A stretch of 64,000 nt of DNA from Nitrososphaerota archaeon (GTDB lineage Archaea > Thermoproteota > Nitrososphaeria > Nitrososphaerales > Nitrosopumilaceae), in contig JAJPGX010000018.1 of the NCBI GenBank assembly GCA_021325595.1, forward strand, positions 26,630-90,629, written 5' to 3'. The notes under the pieces are model-generated. The model searched no databases. It saw only the letters and a program-made list of their open reading frames with translations, and was not told the DNA's origin. Below, piece by piece: positions 8,913 through 18,081 of the stretch (within the stretch, counting starts at the first letter, position 1; every line of letters starts with the position of its first letter). The position numbers and the translations under genes were made by a program.

Positions 8913-9470
8913 TCATGAAATGAGTTTTGTATGAATCTGTCTTAACATCCTAGCTGACGCTCCCCATATTATATGATTATTGAACGTAAACACAAACATC
9001 TCTTGAATGGATTTGTGATTAGGATCAGTATCATCTTGCATAGTATTCAATAACGGAATTAATGGAATTTTCAATACAGATGCAATTTCTGAATTAGGAT
9101 GTATTTCCGGTGTGGCATCCATGATAGTTATGAATGGCGTAATTTTAAATCCGGAATTTAAGGTTGTAACAGTTTTGAGTTGTCCTATTATTGATTCTCT
9201 TTCAATTTCTATTCCTAGTTCTTCTTTTGTTTCACGTATTGCAGTAGATAGTAGGTCGTGATCTTTAACATTCCATGTTCCCCCTGGAAAAGAGATTTCA
9301 CCTGCGTGGTGATTCATTGTCTTTGGCCTTTCTGTCATTATTATTGTTGGAATTTTACCATAGATAATTATCAACACCGCCGATAATTTTCCTGTGTTAT
9401 TATTTAGAACTTCAGGGGTAAGTGGACTAGCAAGTGTTTTTTTTATCAATACAAGATCCAACATCATCAC
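8913..9470 (-). CDS. Nudix hydrolase, CoA pyrophosphatase (NudL-like) group
   Basis: 185 residues. The stretch EISFPGG is the UPF0035/NudL signature that precedes the Nudix box, and the box itself ends RETKEELGIE. This subfamily hydrolyses CoA and acyl-CoA to phosphopantetheine and 3',5'-ADP. One difference is that the first acidic position of the box (G-x5-E) is Asp-rich (NVKDHD), as is usual in NudL proteins. It lies 30 bases after the methionine synthase gene on the same strand and could share its transcript. Confidence 0.8.
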   Translation of the reverse strand: MMMLDLVLIKKTLASPLTPEVLNNNTGKLSAVLIIIYGKIPTIIMTERPKTMNHHAGEISFPGGTWNVKDHDLLSTAIRETKEELGIEIERESIIGQLKTVTTLNSGFKITPFITIMDATPEIHPNSEIASVLKIPLIPLLNTMQDDTDPNHKSIQEMFVFTFNNHIIWGASARMLRQIHTKLIS

Positions 9471-9500
9471 ATCTCACTTGAACTCTCATCCAGACAGTCA

Positions 9501-12005
9501 TCAGAGTACAAAATATTCAGCCTCAGGATGATGTACTACAATGGCTGCAGTAGATTGTTCAGGTATAATCTGTCCTGCCTCAGTTAAAGTCATTCCAGAT
9601 TTTTCTGGATCTAATAACTTCCACACAAGATGATGTTGTAACACATCAGGACAGCTTGGATATCCCCAACTATATCGTAGTCCTCTTTTTTCTCCCAAAT
9701 GCAATTCTTCTCTTATCTTTTGATTTATCCATTCTGCCATAGCCTCAGCGGTTTCTACAGCCATTCCATGAAGATAATAAGCATCAGCATACCTGTCATC
9801 TTTATTCCATTGTTCAATTATTTTAGACACCTTGGTTCCCACAGTAACTGCCTGAAATGCTACCACATCATCTTTTCCAAAATAGTCTGTGATGCATAGG
9901 TGCTTTTCTTTAGATGAACGCGGAAAATCAAAAGTTAGTTTTTTGCCATCAGGCCCATCCACTACCAATTTGTCATCTTCATTGTGGCATCTGAAATACC
10001 CATACACTGCTCTTGGTTCAAATAATTTTTCGGAAAGAATTCTTTGTTTCCACTCTTCAAATAATTTTTCATGTTCTTCTTCAGATTCTTTGGCAGACTT
10101 GCCACGTACACCCCAAGATAGAACAAACAGAGATTTTTTGTTTATGAATTTCCATATGTTATTTAGATCAATATCATTTGGTTCAAGTCTAAATGCAGTG
10201 TTTATTTTGGGTGGGATTGGAGGAGTTACAGGGATTATTCCACTGTGAGTATATTTTTCATCACCTTGTCTTTGAATTACAGTCTCTGTCCATTTTTCAA
10301 GTCGCTCTTTCCATTCCTTCACAAATTGTTGTCTCTCAGATGAGACTAGCTTATCCATAGTCTTTAGACCATCAAACATGGTTTTACAATAGAACATACC
10401 CGGTTGGTAGATTCCACCTTCCTTTGCTATCCTATTGATATAATTACTATTAATTGCAGCACCGCCACACAGTATTGGAATTTTCATTTCATTTTTTCTT
10501 GCATGTTCTACAAAATACTGCATCTGTTTTGATGTTGATACTAACAATGCAGAAAGACCTATTGCATCTGCCTTTACTTCATCTATTTTTTCAAGAAATT
10601 TTTGTAATGGAACTTGTTTTCCTAGATCAAATACAGCATATCCGTTATTCTCAAAGATTGTTTTTACAAGATTTTTTCCTATATCGTGAACGTCTCCATA
10701 GACAGTTCCAAGAACAAGCTTTCCCTTTGTTGCCCCATCTTGTTTTAACAGATATTTTTCAAGCTCAGATACTGCTGCTTTCATGCACTCTGCTGATTTC
10801 AAAACAAAGGGTAAGATTAGTTCACCTGAACCAAATTTATCACCAACTTCTTTCATTGCAGGTAGCAGATCCTCATTGAGCGTTTTGATAGCAGCAACGT
10901 GTGTCACTTCTTTTGTTTCTTCAATAGACAGCCTACCATTATTATTTACTAGATTGTGTTTTCCTACAATTTTTTCTGCAATGGCACTAACAACATCATT
11001 TTCAATTCCGTCACGTAATCTATTTACAATTCTAAAGTTTGCCCTCTTTCCCCCATTCCAAGATGGATCAATCTCAATTTTTTTAGTAGTTATTTGAACA
11101 GTATTTTTAGTGCTTTCAAAATAAGATATGAAGTCAGCTAACGCATTTTGGTGTTTGTTAAATATTAGATCTTCGGCAAGTTTTCTTTCCTTCTCATCAA
11201 TTTCAGTATACGGAATTACGTCTTTTGGATTGATTATGACAGTATCAAGTCCTGCTTTTACTGCATGATACAAGAACACTGCATTTAGTATTTTTCTTGC
11301 ATGTGGAGCCAAGCCAAAACTTACATTACTGAGACCTAATGTAGTGAAGGAATTTGGAAATCTTTGTTTTACTAGCTTAATTCCTTCTATGGTGTTTTTT
11401 CCTGCGTCCTGAAACTCTTGCTCACCAGTAGCCAGGGTAAATGTAAGCACATCAAAAATGAATTGATCTTCATGCAGGTCATATTTTTTACCTGTTTCCA
11501 AAAGAAGTTCTGCCGTTTCTAGTTTTTCCTGGGGTGTTTTTGCCATTCCCTTTGGACCAATACACATAGCAATTGCTGGAACACCATATTTTACCATCAA
11601 TGGTGCCAAGGAATGAAACCTAGAACCATTTCCCTCAAGATTAATCGAATTTATGATGGGTTTTCCTGGAATTTGTTCAAGTGCAGCTTCAATTACTTTA
11701 GGTTCTGTTGAGTCTATAACCAGAGGAGATTCAATTTCTAGGCTCAGGACTTTTACTAGTTTCTTCATAAATTCAAGCTCATCAGATCTTTCCGTAGTAG
11801 CTACACAAACATCAAGGCAGTGAGCTCCATTGTCTACTTGATCACGAGCTAGTTTTATCAACTCTTCAAAGTTATCACTTAGGACGCATTCTTTTGCCTT
11901 CTTTGAACCTTGTGCGTTTAGTCTTTCTCCAATGATTAGAGGTGGCGGACTCTGTTTAAGTTCAATTGATTTTAGTGCAGAACTTACCCTAGAAATTTTC
12001 AACAA
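9501..12005 (-). CDS. metH: Cobalamin-dependent methionine synthase, pterin/B12/activation part
   Basis: 834 residues covering the last three modules of MetH. Order: folate (pterin)-binding TIM barrel (~20-290, starts IIGERLNAQGSKKAKE), B12 cap helices (~350-450), cobalamin-binding Rossmann domain with the D-x-H-x-x-G motif in YGDVHDIGKNLVKT whose His is the lower cobalt ligand, and the reactivation domain that binds S-adenosylmethionine (~620-834; RYSWGYPSCPD, then EQSTAAIVVHHPEAEYF). The homocysteine-binding module is missing here and is encoded by the neighbouring upstream gene, 30 bases away. Together they would make methionine from homocysteine and 5-methyltetrahydrofolate. Confidence 0.92.
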   Translation of the reverse strand: MLKISRVSSALKSIELKQSPPPLIIGERLNAQGSKKAKECVLSDNFEELIKLARDQVDNGAHCLDVCVATTERSDELEFMKKLVKVLSLEIESPLVIDSTEPKVIEAALEQIPGKPIINSINLEGNGSRFHSLAPLMVKYGVPAIAMCIGPKGMAKTPQEKLETAELLLETGKKYDLHEDQFIFDVLTFTLATGEQEFQDAGKNTIEGIKLVKQRFPNSFTTLGLSNVSFGLAPHARKILNAVFLYHAVKAGLDTVIINPKDVIPYTEIDEKERKLAEDLIFNKHQNALADFISYFESTKNTVQITTKKIEIDPSWNGGKRANFRIVNRLRDGIENDVVSAIAEKIVGKHNLVNNNGRLSIEETKEVTHVAAIKTLNEDLLPAMKEVGDKFGSGELILPFVLKSAECMKAAVSELEKYLLKQDGATKGKLVLGTVYGDVHDIGKNLVKTIFENNGYAVFDLGKQVPLQKFLEKIDEVKADAIGLSALLVSTSKQMQYFVEHARKNEMKIPILCGGAAINSNYINRIAKEGGIYQPGMFYCKTMFDGLKTMDKLVSSERQQFVKEWKERLEKWTETVIQRQGDEKYTHSGIIPVTPPIPPKINTAFRLEPNDIDLNNIWKFINKKSLFVLSWGVRGKSAKESEEEHEKLFEEWKQRILSEKLFEPRAVYGYFRCHNEDDKLVVDGPDGKKLTFDFPRSSKEKHLCITDYFGKDDVVAFQAVTVGTKVSKIIEQWNKDDRYADAYYLHGMAVETAEAMAEWINQKIREELHLGEKRGLRYSWGYPSCPDVLQHHLVWKLLDPEKSGMTLTEAGQIIPEQSTAAIVVHHPEAEYFVL

Positions 12006-12035
12006 ACTAATCTCAGATCACTTTTCTCTAAATAC

Positions 12036-13004
12036 CTAACGTTTACTTTCTGATTCCTTTTCGTCAATTACCTTTCTAAGTAAAGCAATATGTTCTTGAT
12101 TGGTACCGCAACAACCACCAATAATTCTTACATTTTCATATTGAGATACAAAATCGCTCATGACTTTGGCCATTTCTTGCGGCGACATTTTGTAAACTGC
12201 TTTACCACCCTGATTTTCAGGCATTCCTGCGTTGGGCATTACTAGAATTGGAAGATCATTTTGTTCATTTAGCCACTGCACACTCGGAGTCATCTCAATT
12301 GGACCAGTAGAACAATTCAGTCCAAATGCGTCAATTCCCATATTTGACACCGTTGTATATGCTGCTTGAACATTTGTGCCCAGAAGCATTTTTCCATATT
12401 TATCCAATGTAACATTTGCTATAATTGGTATTTTTTTTCCAGTTTTTTTAAACGCATTATGGCATCCCTCTATTGCGAGCTTTACTTCAAGTATATCTTG
12501 ACTTGTTTCAATTAGAAGAGCGTCTACTCCTCCAAGAATCAAACCTTCGGCCTGTATCTCAAATGCTTCACGTATTTCATCAAGTGGTTTTTGCCCAAGC
12601 GAAGGATCATTTGAGCTTGGTAAAAATCCAGTAGGCCCCATTGAGCCAATAACATATCTTGGTTTATCTGTAAATTCTTTGCAAACATCTACTGCTAGCT
12701 GTGCAATTTTTTTGTTAAATTCCAGAGTTTTGTCACCATATCCATATTCTTCCAATTTTAGTTTATTTGAACCAAAACTATTAGTCTCGATACAGTCTGC
12801 TCCAGCTTTCAAATATTGACGGTGAATATTTTTTATCCATTCAGGTCTTGTAAAGCAAAGTCCATCATTGAAGCCTTCTTTATTATCTGGAAAATCTTCT
12901 GGCTTTGGATTTAATTTCTGAATTTCAGTACCCATAGCACCATCAAAAAGAACAATTTTTTGTTTCATCATATCATTTAGAGGAATCTTTTCAATCAAAT
13001 ACAA
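12036..13004 (-). CDS. Homocysteine S-methyltransferase domain protein (N-terminal part of split MetH)
   Basis: 322 residues, homocysteine-binding TIM barrel. The zinc ligands are visible: Cys in FGLNCSTGP and the Cys pair in IGGCCGTN; FDGAMGTEIQ is the usual N-terminal block. The TTG at 13004 gives the longest form, but the ATG pair at 12971/12968 (MMKQKIVLFDGAMG) matches family N-termini better. It is directly upstream of the rest of MetH in the same operon and divergent from the methylenetetrahydrofolate reductase gene, so it most likely works as the first subunit of a two-chain methionine synthase. Confidence 0.88.
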   Translation of the reverse strand: MYLIEKIPLNDMMKQKIVLFDGAMGTEIQKLNPKPEDFPDNKEGFNDGLCFTRPEWIKNIHRQYLKAGADCIETNSFGSNKLKLEEYGYGDKTLEFNKKIAQLAVDVCKEFTDKPRYVIGSMGPTGFLPSSNDPSLGQKPLDEIREAFEIQAEGLILGGVDALLIETSQDILEVKLAIEGCHNAFKKTGKKIPIIANVTLDKYGKMLLGTNVQAAYTTVSNMGIDAFGLNCSTGPIEMTPSVQWLNEQNDLPILVMPNAGMPENQGGKAVYKMSPQEMAKVMSDFVSQYENVRIIGGCCGTNQEHIALLRKVIDEKESESKR

Positions 13005-13096
13005 TAAGGGTTGGTTCTAATCGATTTAATTTTGTTTTGTTTTTTATCATTAAAATCACATTCAAAAGTTATAATCAAGTAAAGAAAACAGGCATT

Positions 13097-13852
13097 ATGA
13101 CAATAATCTATGAGATCAATCCTCCCAAGGTGATTCAGGATAAGATACTGTCTCATAAAGAATTGAGTGAGTCGGTAGAGAATTTAAAAGATCGGGCCAT
13201 TCAGGTTGGAAATCTATGTGATGGTATACACCTCACAGATTCCGTCTTGGGCATACCTAGAGTTTCACCCATAACTGCAGGTTTTTTTATTAAGAATACT
13301 AACAGCATGATCAAAATTTCAGCAAGTGTAAGAGTAAGAGACAGGAATATCATATCAATCACTCAAACAATTTGTGATGCCATTTTATTGAACTTGAATG
13401 GAATTTTAATTCTGAAAGGTGATGTGCCTCCAACAGGTCCAAAAGATTCCAAACTTGTTCCAAGTGACGTTGTCAGACAATTTAACGAGCAGGGGTTTGG
13501 AAAAAAACTTGACTTTTATCTTTCAATACCAAGTAATCCAGACTTTGCAAAAATTCACAAGAAAATTGAATCCCAACCAAAAGGATTTGTAACTCAGGTG
13601 ATTAGTTCCATAGATCAGGTTACAAGAATTGTGGATAAATTAAAACCTCATGGGTTTACAATAATTCCATGCGTTCTGTTATCAACTCAAAAAAATAAAA
13701 AATCCGCACAAATGCTAAACCTTGACTGGTCAGGTTATAGTGACAATTTAACTGAATTTGTAAAAAAGGTACATAAAATAGCTGGAAATGTATTGGTAAG
13801 TTCTCCAAACGATTTTACTGGAGCACTTGAGCTTTTAAAGAATCTCAGATAA
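13097..13852 (+). CDS. Methylenetetrahydrofolate reductase-like protein (MetF family)
   Basis: 251 residues from the ATG at 13097; the frame is open upstream to 13037 but that part does not resemble the family. Begins with the MetF-type barrel strand YEINPPKV and has GILILKGDVPPTGP, matching the conserved 'TGD' loop region of MetF. Would supply 5-methyltetrahydrofolate to the adjacent, divergently encoded split MetH. The protein is shorter and more divergent than bacterial MetF, so its cofactor and electron donor remain open. Confidence 0.75.
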   Translation: MTIIYEINPPKVIQDKILSHKELSESVENLKDRAIQVGNLCDGIHLTDSVLGIPRVSPITAGFFIKNTNSMIKISASVRVRDRNIISITQTICDAILLNLNGILILKGDVPPTGPKDSKLVPSDVVRQFNEQGFGKKLDFYLSIPSNPDFAKIHKKIESQPKGFVTQVISSIDQVTRIVDKLKPHGFTIIPCVLLSTQKNKKSAQMLNLDWSGYSDNLTEFVKKVHKIAGNVLVSSPNDFTGALELLKNLR

Positions 13853-13872
13853 ATATCTTCAATCCTCATGGA

Positions 13873-13888
13873 AATCTAGGTCTAGATT
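13873..13888. promoter_or_regulatory. 16-bp perfect palindrome upstream of a secreted-protein gene
   Basis: AATCTAG-GT-CTAGATT, a perfect inverted repeat directly before, and overlapping, a TATA-like ATTAAAATTAAAG that is ~30 nt from the start of the gene at 13924. The position over the BRE/TATA is where an archaeal repressor would act. Confidence 0.45.
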
Positions 13889-13923
13889 AAAATTAAAGAA
13901 AGATACACACCCATTGTCATTTA

Positions 13924-14973
13924 ATGAAAGCTTACACAATAATACCTGTTGTAATAGTTTCGGCATCATTTTGTTTTTTCTTCTCAAATAATGCTCTAGC
14001 TGAAGTGTGGATACCTGACAATGAATTTAGTGGCTATTATGATGCAAATGGGGTATATACCGTAATTGGTGCAGTGAAAAATACGGAGAATTATACCATA
14101 GTACCGGAAATAACCATAAATATCAATGATAGTGGGAAAGAGATTTCAGAGTCATACACCCTATCAGCAATTGATTCTGCAAAAGACCTTCCCTTCAAGG
14201 TGGTGATACCATCAATAGAAAGTAAAAATGCAGTATTGGAAAAACCGAAAGTTACTTTCATACAAACAAATCATAATTCTCCAAACATACAAGTCATTTA
14301 TGATAAAACTTTGGTAAAACACCCAGATGGCCACACTAGTGGGTTTATAGTAAATAATGGTACAACCACTTACCACGATGTAAGAGTTTATGCAGTAATT
14401 TATGGAAAGGATGGAAAAATGCTAGATGTCGGTAAAAGTGTAGAAAACATTGTAGGTATGAAGCCTGGAGAAAAAGTTGCTTTTTCAATGTATCCTGATC
14501 CTCAACATGCATCATATGTAAGCTATTATAGCTGCTTTGCCATAGGGGAGGATCCAACACAAACAACATGGGTTGAAAGAAATGGTGGAAGATTTTATTT
14601 CACGTATCTAACTAGCGGTGCAGTAGCTTATCCAAAATTTGATGATTTCAAACAAACTTTATCAGTTACTGTACGCCAGCCCTTCCCCGAACAAGGGTTT
14701 GTTAATTTCATGTTCCCACAAGAATCTGATGATCAAAAGTTCGCTGTGATGTTAGATAATAAACCAATAGAATTTCTTCAAAGTAAAGATCCTGATGGTA
14801 ACTGGCATGTAGCATTAAACTTGCCTCCAAGATCAGTTTCTCAACTTGAAATTTCAGGATTTGAATCACATTCGTTGCTGCTAGTTGGAAACTATAGAAT
14901 GTACCTTTTAATAATAATACCCATTGCAGCAGCTGGTATTAGCATAATAATTTGGAAAAAGAAAAAAGACTAG
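13924..14973 (+). CDS. Exported protein with C-terminal membrane anchor
   Basis: 349 residues: signal peptide (1-26, ending NNALA), two beta-sandwich repeats of the FxLYD/CARDB kind (GYYDANGVYTVIGAVKNTEN at ~38 and TSGFIVNNGTTTYHDVRVYAV at ~138), and a transmembrane helix (LLIIIPIAAAGISIIIW) with a KKKKD cytoplasmic end. The first repeat pattern (comparison of internal and external 'tense' of a surface protein) is common in thaumarchaeal cell-surface proteins of unknown role. Single gene with its own probable promoter and palindrome. Confidence 0.78.
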   Translation: MKAYTIIPVVIVSASFCFFFSNNALAEVWIPDNEFSGYYDANGVYTVIGAVKNTENYTIVPEITININDSGKEISESYTLSAIDSAKDLPFKVVIPSIESKNAVLEKPKVTFIQTNHNSPNIQVIYDKTLVKHPDGHTSGFIVNNGTTTYHDVRVYAVIYGKDGKMLDVGKSVENIVGMKPGEKVAFSMYPDPQHASYVSYYSCFAIGEDPTQTTWVERNGGRFYFTYLTSGAVAYPKFDDFKQTLSVTVRQPFPEQGFVNFMFPQESDDQKFAVMLDNKPIEFLQSKDPDGNWHVALNLPPRSVSQLEISGFESHSLLLVGNYRMYLLIIIPIAAAGISIIIWKKKKD

Positions 14974-14978
14974 TCGGG

Positions 14979-15737
14979 TTACGCTAGACCCCAACGTGAC
15001 ATAACCTTTTTTTCAATTTTCTTGAAAACAAATCCATCTACTAATATTCCAATCATCATTATTACTATCAAGATCCCAGTAACTTGAGCAATGTTATTGT
15101 CATGTTTTCCAAGATTTAATAAAAAGCCAAGTCCGGCAATGGAAAATATTATTTCAGCGGCAATTACTCCCCTCCATGCATATGCCCACCCTTGTTTAAA
15201 GCCAGAAATTAGATATGGAAATGCCGCTGGAATTATTATGTTAGTAACGAGCTTCATACCACTTGCACCCATATTTCTTCCAGCAGCAATGTAAGTAGGT
15301 GGGATGTTCTTTATTCCTGAATGTGTATTTATGGTAACAGCAAAGAGTGCCCCTGCAACCGTTACAAAAATAACACCTGCATCAGTAGGACCAAACCATA
15401 AGAGTGCTAATGGCACCCATGCAACCGACGGTATTGATTGTAAGCCTAAGATTAATGATCCTATAGTTTGGTTAGCAGTTTCTATTTTAGCCATGAATAT
15501 ACCCAAAACTAGCCCTCCCACTATTGCGACTGCCAATCCAAGAACAAGTCGCCACATACTTGTAGCAATACCAAAAAGAAGACTACCATTTGCTGTCTCA
15601 TTTACCAAAGTTTGTCCTACTTGCACTGGAGAGGGTAATGCTGTCTCAGGTATTACATGGAGTAAAGATATTGCTTCCCAAACAAGAATAATACCAACAT
15701 AAAAAAGAATTTTTTTAACAGATGATTTATAGTTTAT
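14979..15737 (-). CDS. ABC transporter permease, NitT/TauT (SsuC) family, start codon unclear
   Basis: Membrane subunit of an importer for nitrate, sulfonate, taurine or a related small molecule. The EAA loop that contacts the ATPase is visible (YIAAGRNMGASGMKLVTNIIIPAAFPYLISG). The first ATG/GTG/TTG in frame is GTG at 15626, but the frame stays open upstream to the stop of the ATPase gene and that stretch encodes a normal family N-terminus (KKILFYVGIILVWEAISLLH, then LPSPVQV, the conserved 'PSP' segment). I therefore give the full frame. Translation would have to start at ATA (15735-15737) or ATT (15708-15710), coupled to the end of the ATPase gene. No substrate-binding protein is encoded nearby. 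Confidence 0.8.
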   Translation of the reverse strand: MNYKSSVKKILFYVGIILVWEAISLLHVIPETALPSPVQVGQTLVNETANGSLLFGIATSMWRLVLGLAVAIVGGLVLGIFMAKIETANQTIGSLILGLQSIPSVAWVPLALLWFGPTDAGVIFVTVAGALFAVTINTHSGIKNIPPTYIAAGRNMGASGMKLVTNIIIPAAFPYLISGFKQGWAYAWRGVIAAEIIFSIAGLGFLLNLGKHDNNIAQVTGILIVIMMIGILVDGFVFKKIEKKVMSRWGLA

Positions 15738-16510
15738 TTAGATTCACCTCGTATACCAGTCATAACTTCGCTCTTTAGTTCCTCCAAAATTTCATGATAA
15801 TATTTCTGCAAGTTTGTATCTTCAGCAAGTCTTGGTCGCTTGTAATCTATAATTACTTCTTTCTTAATTTTGGATGGCCTATTTTTAAAAATCATTACTC
15901 GGTTACCAAGAATTACAGATTCTGAGATGTTATGTGTGACAAAAATGATAGTTTTCTTTGTTCGTTCCCATATCAATTGCAGCTCAACTAAAAGTAGATC
16001 TCTTGTTTGTGAATCAAGAGCTGCAAATGGTTCATCCATCAAAAGTATTTCAGGATCCATTGCAAGTGCTCTAGCGATAGCAACTCTTTGTTTCATACCT
16101 GTGGATAGTTGATATGTGTACGAATCTGTAAACTTTGTTAATTGCATCATGTCTAGATATCTTTGTGAAATTTCTCTACGTTCTTCTTTTGGTATTCCTG
16201 CCATTTTTAGTCCAAATTCCACATTATCAATTACCTTGAGCCATGGAAAAAGTGCACCTTCTTGAAAAACCATAGTTCTATCTGGCCCAGTAGCAGATAT
16301 TGGTTTTCCATTTAGCAAAATTTCTCCAGAATCTGGCTTTTCAAGTCCAGCAACTATATTCAGGAATGTAGATTTACCACAACCAGAAGGACCAACAATG
16401 CATACGAAATCTCCTTCTTCTACATTCATGGTGATACCGTCTAGTGCAAGTACTGAATTTCCATTATGATCATAGTGTTTTACGATGTTTTTAGCTTGCA
16501 GTTTTGTCAT
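15734..16510 (-). CDS. ABC transporter ATP-binding protein, NitT/TauT (SsuB) family
   Basis: 258 residues from the ATG at 16510 (six more codons are open upstream). Walker A GPSGCGKST, Q-loop VFQEGALFPW, signature LSTGMKQR in place of the common LSGGMRQR, Walker B ILLMDEPFAALD and the switch His in VTHNISE are all present. Forms the energising subunit for the permease encoded immediately downstream, whose frame begins at this gene's stop. The substrate cannot be read from the ATPase. Divergent from argG. Confidence 0.92.
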   Translation of the reverse strand: MTKLQAKNIVKHYDHNGNSVLALDGITMNVEEGDFVCIVGPSGCGKSTFLNIVAGLEKPDSGEILLNGKPISATGPDRTMVFQEGALFPWLKVIDNVEFGLKMAGIPKEERREISQRYLDMMQLTKFTDSYTYQLSTGMKQRVAIARALAMDPEILLMDEPFAALDSQTRDLLLVELQLIWERTKKTIIFVTHNISESVILGNRVMIFKNRPSKIKKEVIIDYKRPRLAEDTNLQKYYHEILEELKSEVMTGIRGESK

Positions 16511-16629
16511 TTTTCTTCCCCTTAGCAATTGACAACAAGAGTCATTTGCATATAACAGCGTTATAATATTGCCATAAATAGTGATCGAATTTTAGCTTAG
16601 ACTAACTCATTTTTCCTCACTAGAGAATT

Positions 16630-16651
16630 GATTTTGATGTTTTGCAAAATC
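16630..16651. promoter_or_regulatory. Inverted repeat in the argG upstream region
   Basis: GATTTTG, eight bases, then CAAAATC: a perfect 7-base inverted repeat about 65 bases before argG and 120 bases from the ABC ATPase start. It may be an operator serving either divergent gene. Confidence 0.35.
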
Positions 16652-16667
16652 AAAAGACAGATCGCAA

Positions 16668-16703
16668 TTCTGATCATAAAAGATAAATGCGAATTTCTGA
16701 TCA
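16668..16703 (+). promoter_or_regulatory. Direct repeats TTCTGATCA before argG
   Basis: TTCTGATCA occurs at 16668-16676 and 16695-16703, in similar surroundings (GCAA or GCGAAT before, A-run after). The second copy ends 12 bases before the argG ATG, around the expected transcription start, with a TATA-like ATAAAAGATAAAT between the copies. This fits a repressor site for the arginine/lysine cluster. Confidence 0.5.
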
Positions 16704-16715
16704 CAAAAAATCTCA

Positions 16716-17903
16716 ATGAATGGAAAAGCAATTCTAGCTTTCTCTGGAGGTCTTGATACATCCGTTGTTATAAAATATCTTCAGGAAAGACACAGACTTG
16801 ATGTTGTAACAGTTACAGTAGATGTAGGTCAAGGTGATAATCTAAAAAAAATTGCTGCCAAAGCAAAAAGTTTGGGAGTTGTTAGACATTACAATATAGA
16901 TGCAAGAAATGAATTTGTAAATAACTTTATTTTTCCATCAATCAAAGCAAATGCGCTTTATCAGAAAAAATATTGTCTTGCAACAGCACTTGCAAGACCA
17001 CTTATTGCACAAAAAGTTGTAGAGATTGCAAAAAAAGAAAACGCTACCGCATTAGCTCATGGCTGCACAGGAAAAGGAAACGATCAAGTGAGATTTGATG
17101 TCACATATCATTCAGGTTCTAATCTACCAATTATTGCACCCATTCGTGATCTTAACCTTACCAGAGATGTAGAACTAAAATTTGCACAAAAACATGGAAT
17201 TCCAATAGATGTTACGGCAAAAAGATTTAGTATAGATCAGAACTTATGGGGACGAGCAATCGAAGGAGGAGAACTAGAAGACGCATTTGAAGAACCTCCG
17301 GATGATGCATTCATTTGGGTCAAGACAAAAAATCTTCCAGATAGACCACAATATATGGAAATAAAATTTGAGATGGGAGTACCTGTTGCAATAGACGGCA
17401 AGACGATGAAACCAATTGAGCTAGTTAATTATGCAAACAAAAAAGCGGGCGCATGTGGAATAGGAATAGTCGATCATATTGAAGACAGAGTAGTAGGAAT
17501 AAAATCAAGAGAGGTCTATGAGACTCCTGGTGCAGCATGCCTCATAGAGGCTCATACAGACTTGGAGAAAATAGTCCTAACAAAACATGAACTCAGATTC
17601 AAAACAATGGTAGATATGGAATGGGCGTGGTTAGCATATTCTGGTTTGTGGCAAGATCCACTAAAATCAGATTTAGATATGTTTATCAATACGAGTCAAA
17701 AGAGAGTTAGCGGAACTGTAAAACTAAAAATGTTCAAAGGGAGCTTACGAGTTGTTGGAAGAAAATCAAAATATTCATTGTATAGTCATGACTTGGCTAC
17801 CTATGGATCTGGATCAGTCTTTGACCAAACCTTAGGTAAAGGATTCGTTGAATTATGGGGACTTCAATCAACAGAAGCTAATAAATTACTAAAAAAGAGG
17901 TGA
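16716..17903 (+). CDS. argG: Argininosuccinate synthase
   Basis: ATP-dependent condensation of citrulline and aspartate, the penultimate arginine step. 395 residues, normal length. N-type ATP pyrophosphatase P-loop FSGGLDTS (residues ~8-15), citrulline/aspartate motifs AHGCTGKGNDQVRFD and IEGGELEDAFEEPP, and the C-terminal block YSLYSHDLATYG. First gene of the long arginine/lysine cluster; lysW begins 10 bases after its stop. Confidence 0.97.
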   Translation: MNGKAILAFSGGLDTSVVIKYLQERHRLDVVTVTVDVGQGDNLKKIAAKAKSLGVVRHYNIDARNEFVNNFIFPSIKANALYQKKYCLATALARPLIAQKVVEIAKKENATALAHGCTGKGNDQVRFDVTYHSGSNLPIIAPIRDLNLTRDVELKFAQKHGIPIDVTAKRFSIDQNLWGRAIEGGELEDAFEEPPDDAFIWVKTKNLPDRPQYMEIKFEMGVPVAIDGKTMKPIELVNYANKKAGACGIGIVDHIEDRVVGIKSREVYETPGAACLIEAHTDLEKIVLTKHELRFKTMVDMEWAWLAYSGLWQDPLKSDLDMFINTSQKRVSGTVKLKMFKGSLRVVGRKSKYSLYSHDLATYGSGSVFDQTLGKGFVELWGLQSTEANKLLKKR

Positions 17904-17913
17904 AAGATCAAAA

Positions 17914-18081
17914 ATGAATTGTCCAGAATGTGATGCAATAATAAAAATTCCAGATGATGCGAGTGTTGGAGAAATAGTATCCTGTCCTGATTGCGGGGCA
18001 GATTTTGAGATCGCATCCAAAAACGGTAGCGTTTGTGAATTAAAGCATGCAGAAAAAGTAGGCGAAGATTGGGGAGAGTAG
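17914..18081 (+). CDS. lysW: LysW amino-group carrier protein (first copy)
   Basis: 55 residues: a zinc ribbon (C-x2-C at C3/C6 and CPDCG at 24-28) and the canonical C-terminus EDWGE, whose terminal Glu side chain is the attachment point for glutamate or aminoadipate. It protects the amino group while the substrate is reduced and aminated. Sits between argG and the first ATP-grasp ligase; the ligase starts immediately after its stop. Confidence 0.96.
   Translation: MNCPECDAIIKIPDDASVGEIVSCPDCGADFEIASKNGSVCELKHAEKVGEDWGE

Noticed and set aside
13037..13096. Upstream in-frame extension of the MetF-like gene
   Set aside because: The translated stretch is unlike the family, which begins at the ATG at 13097.
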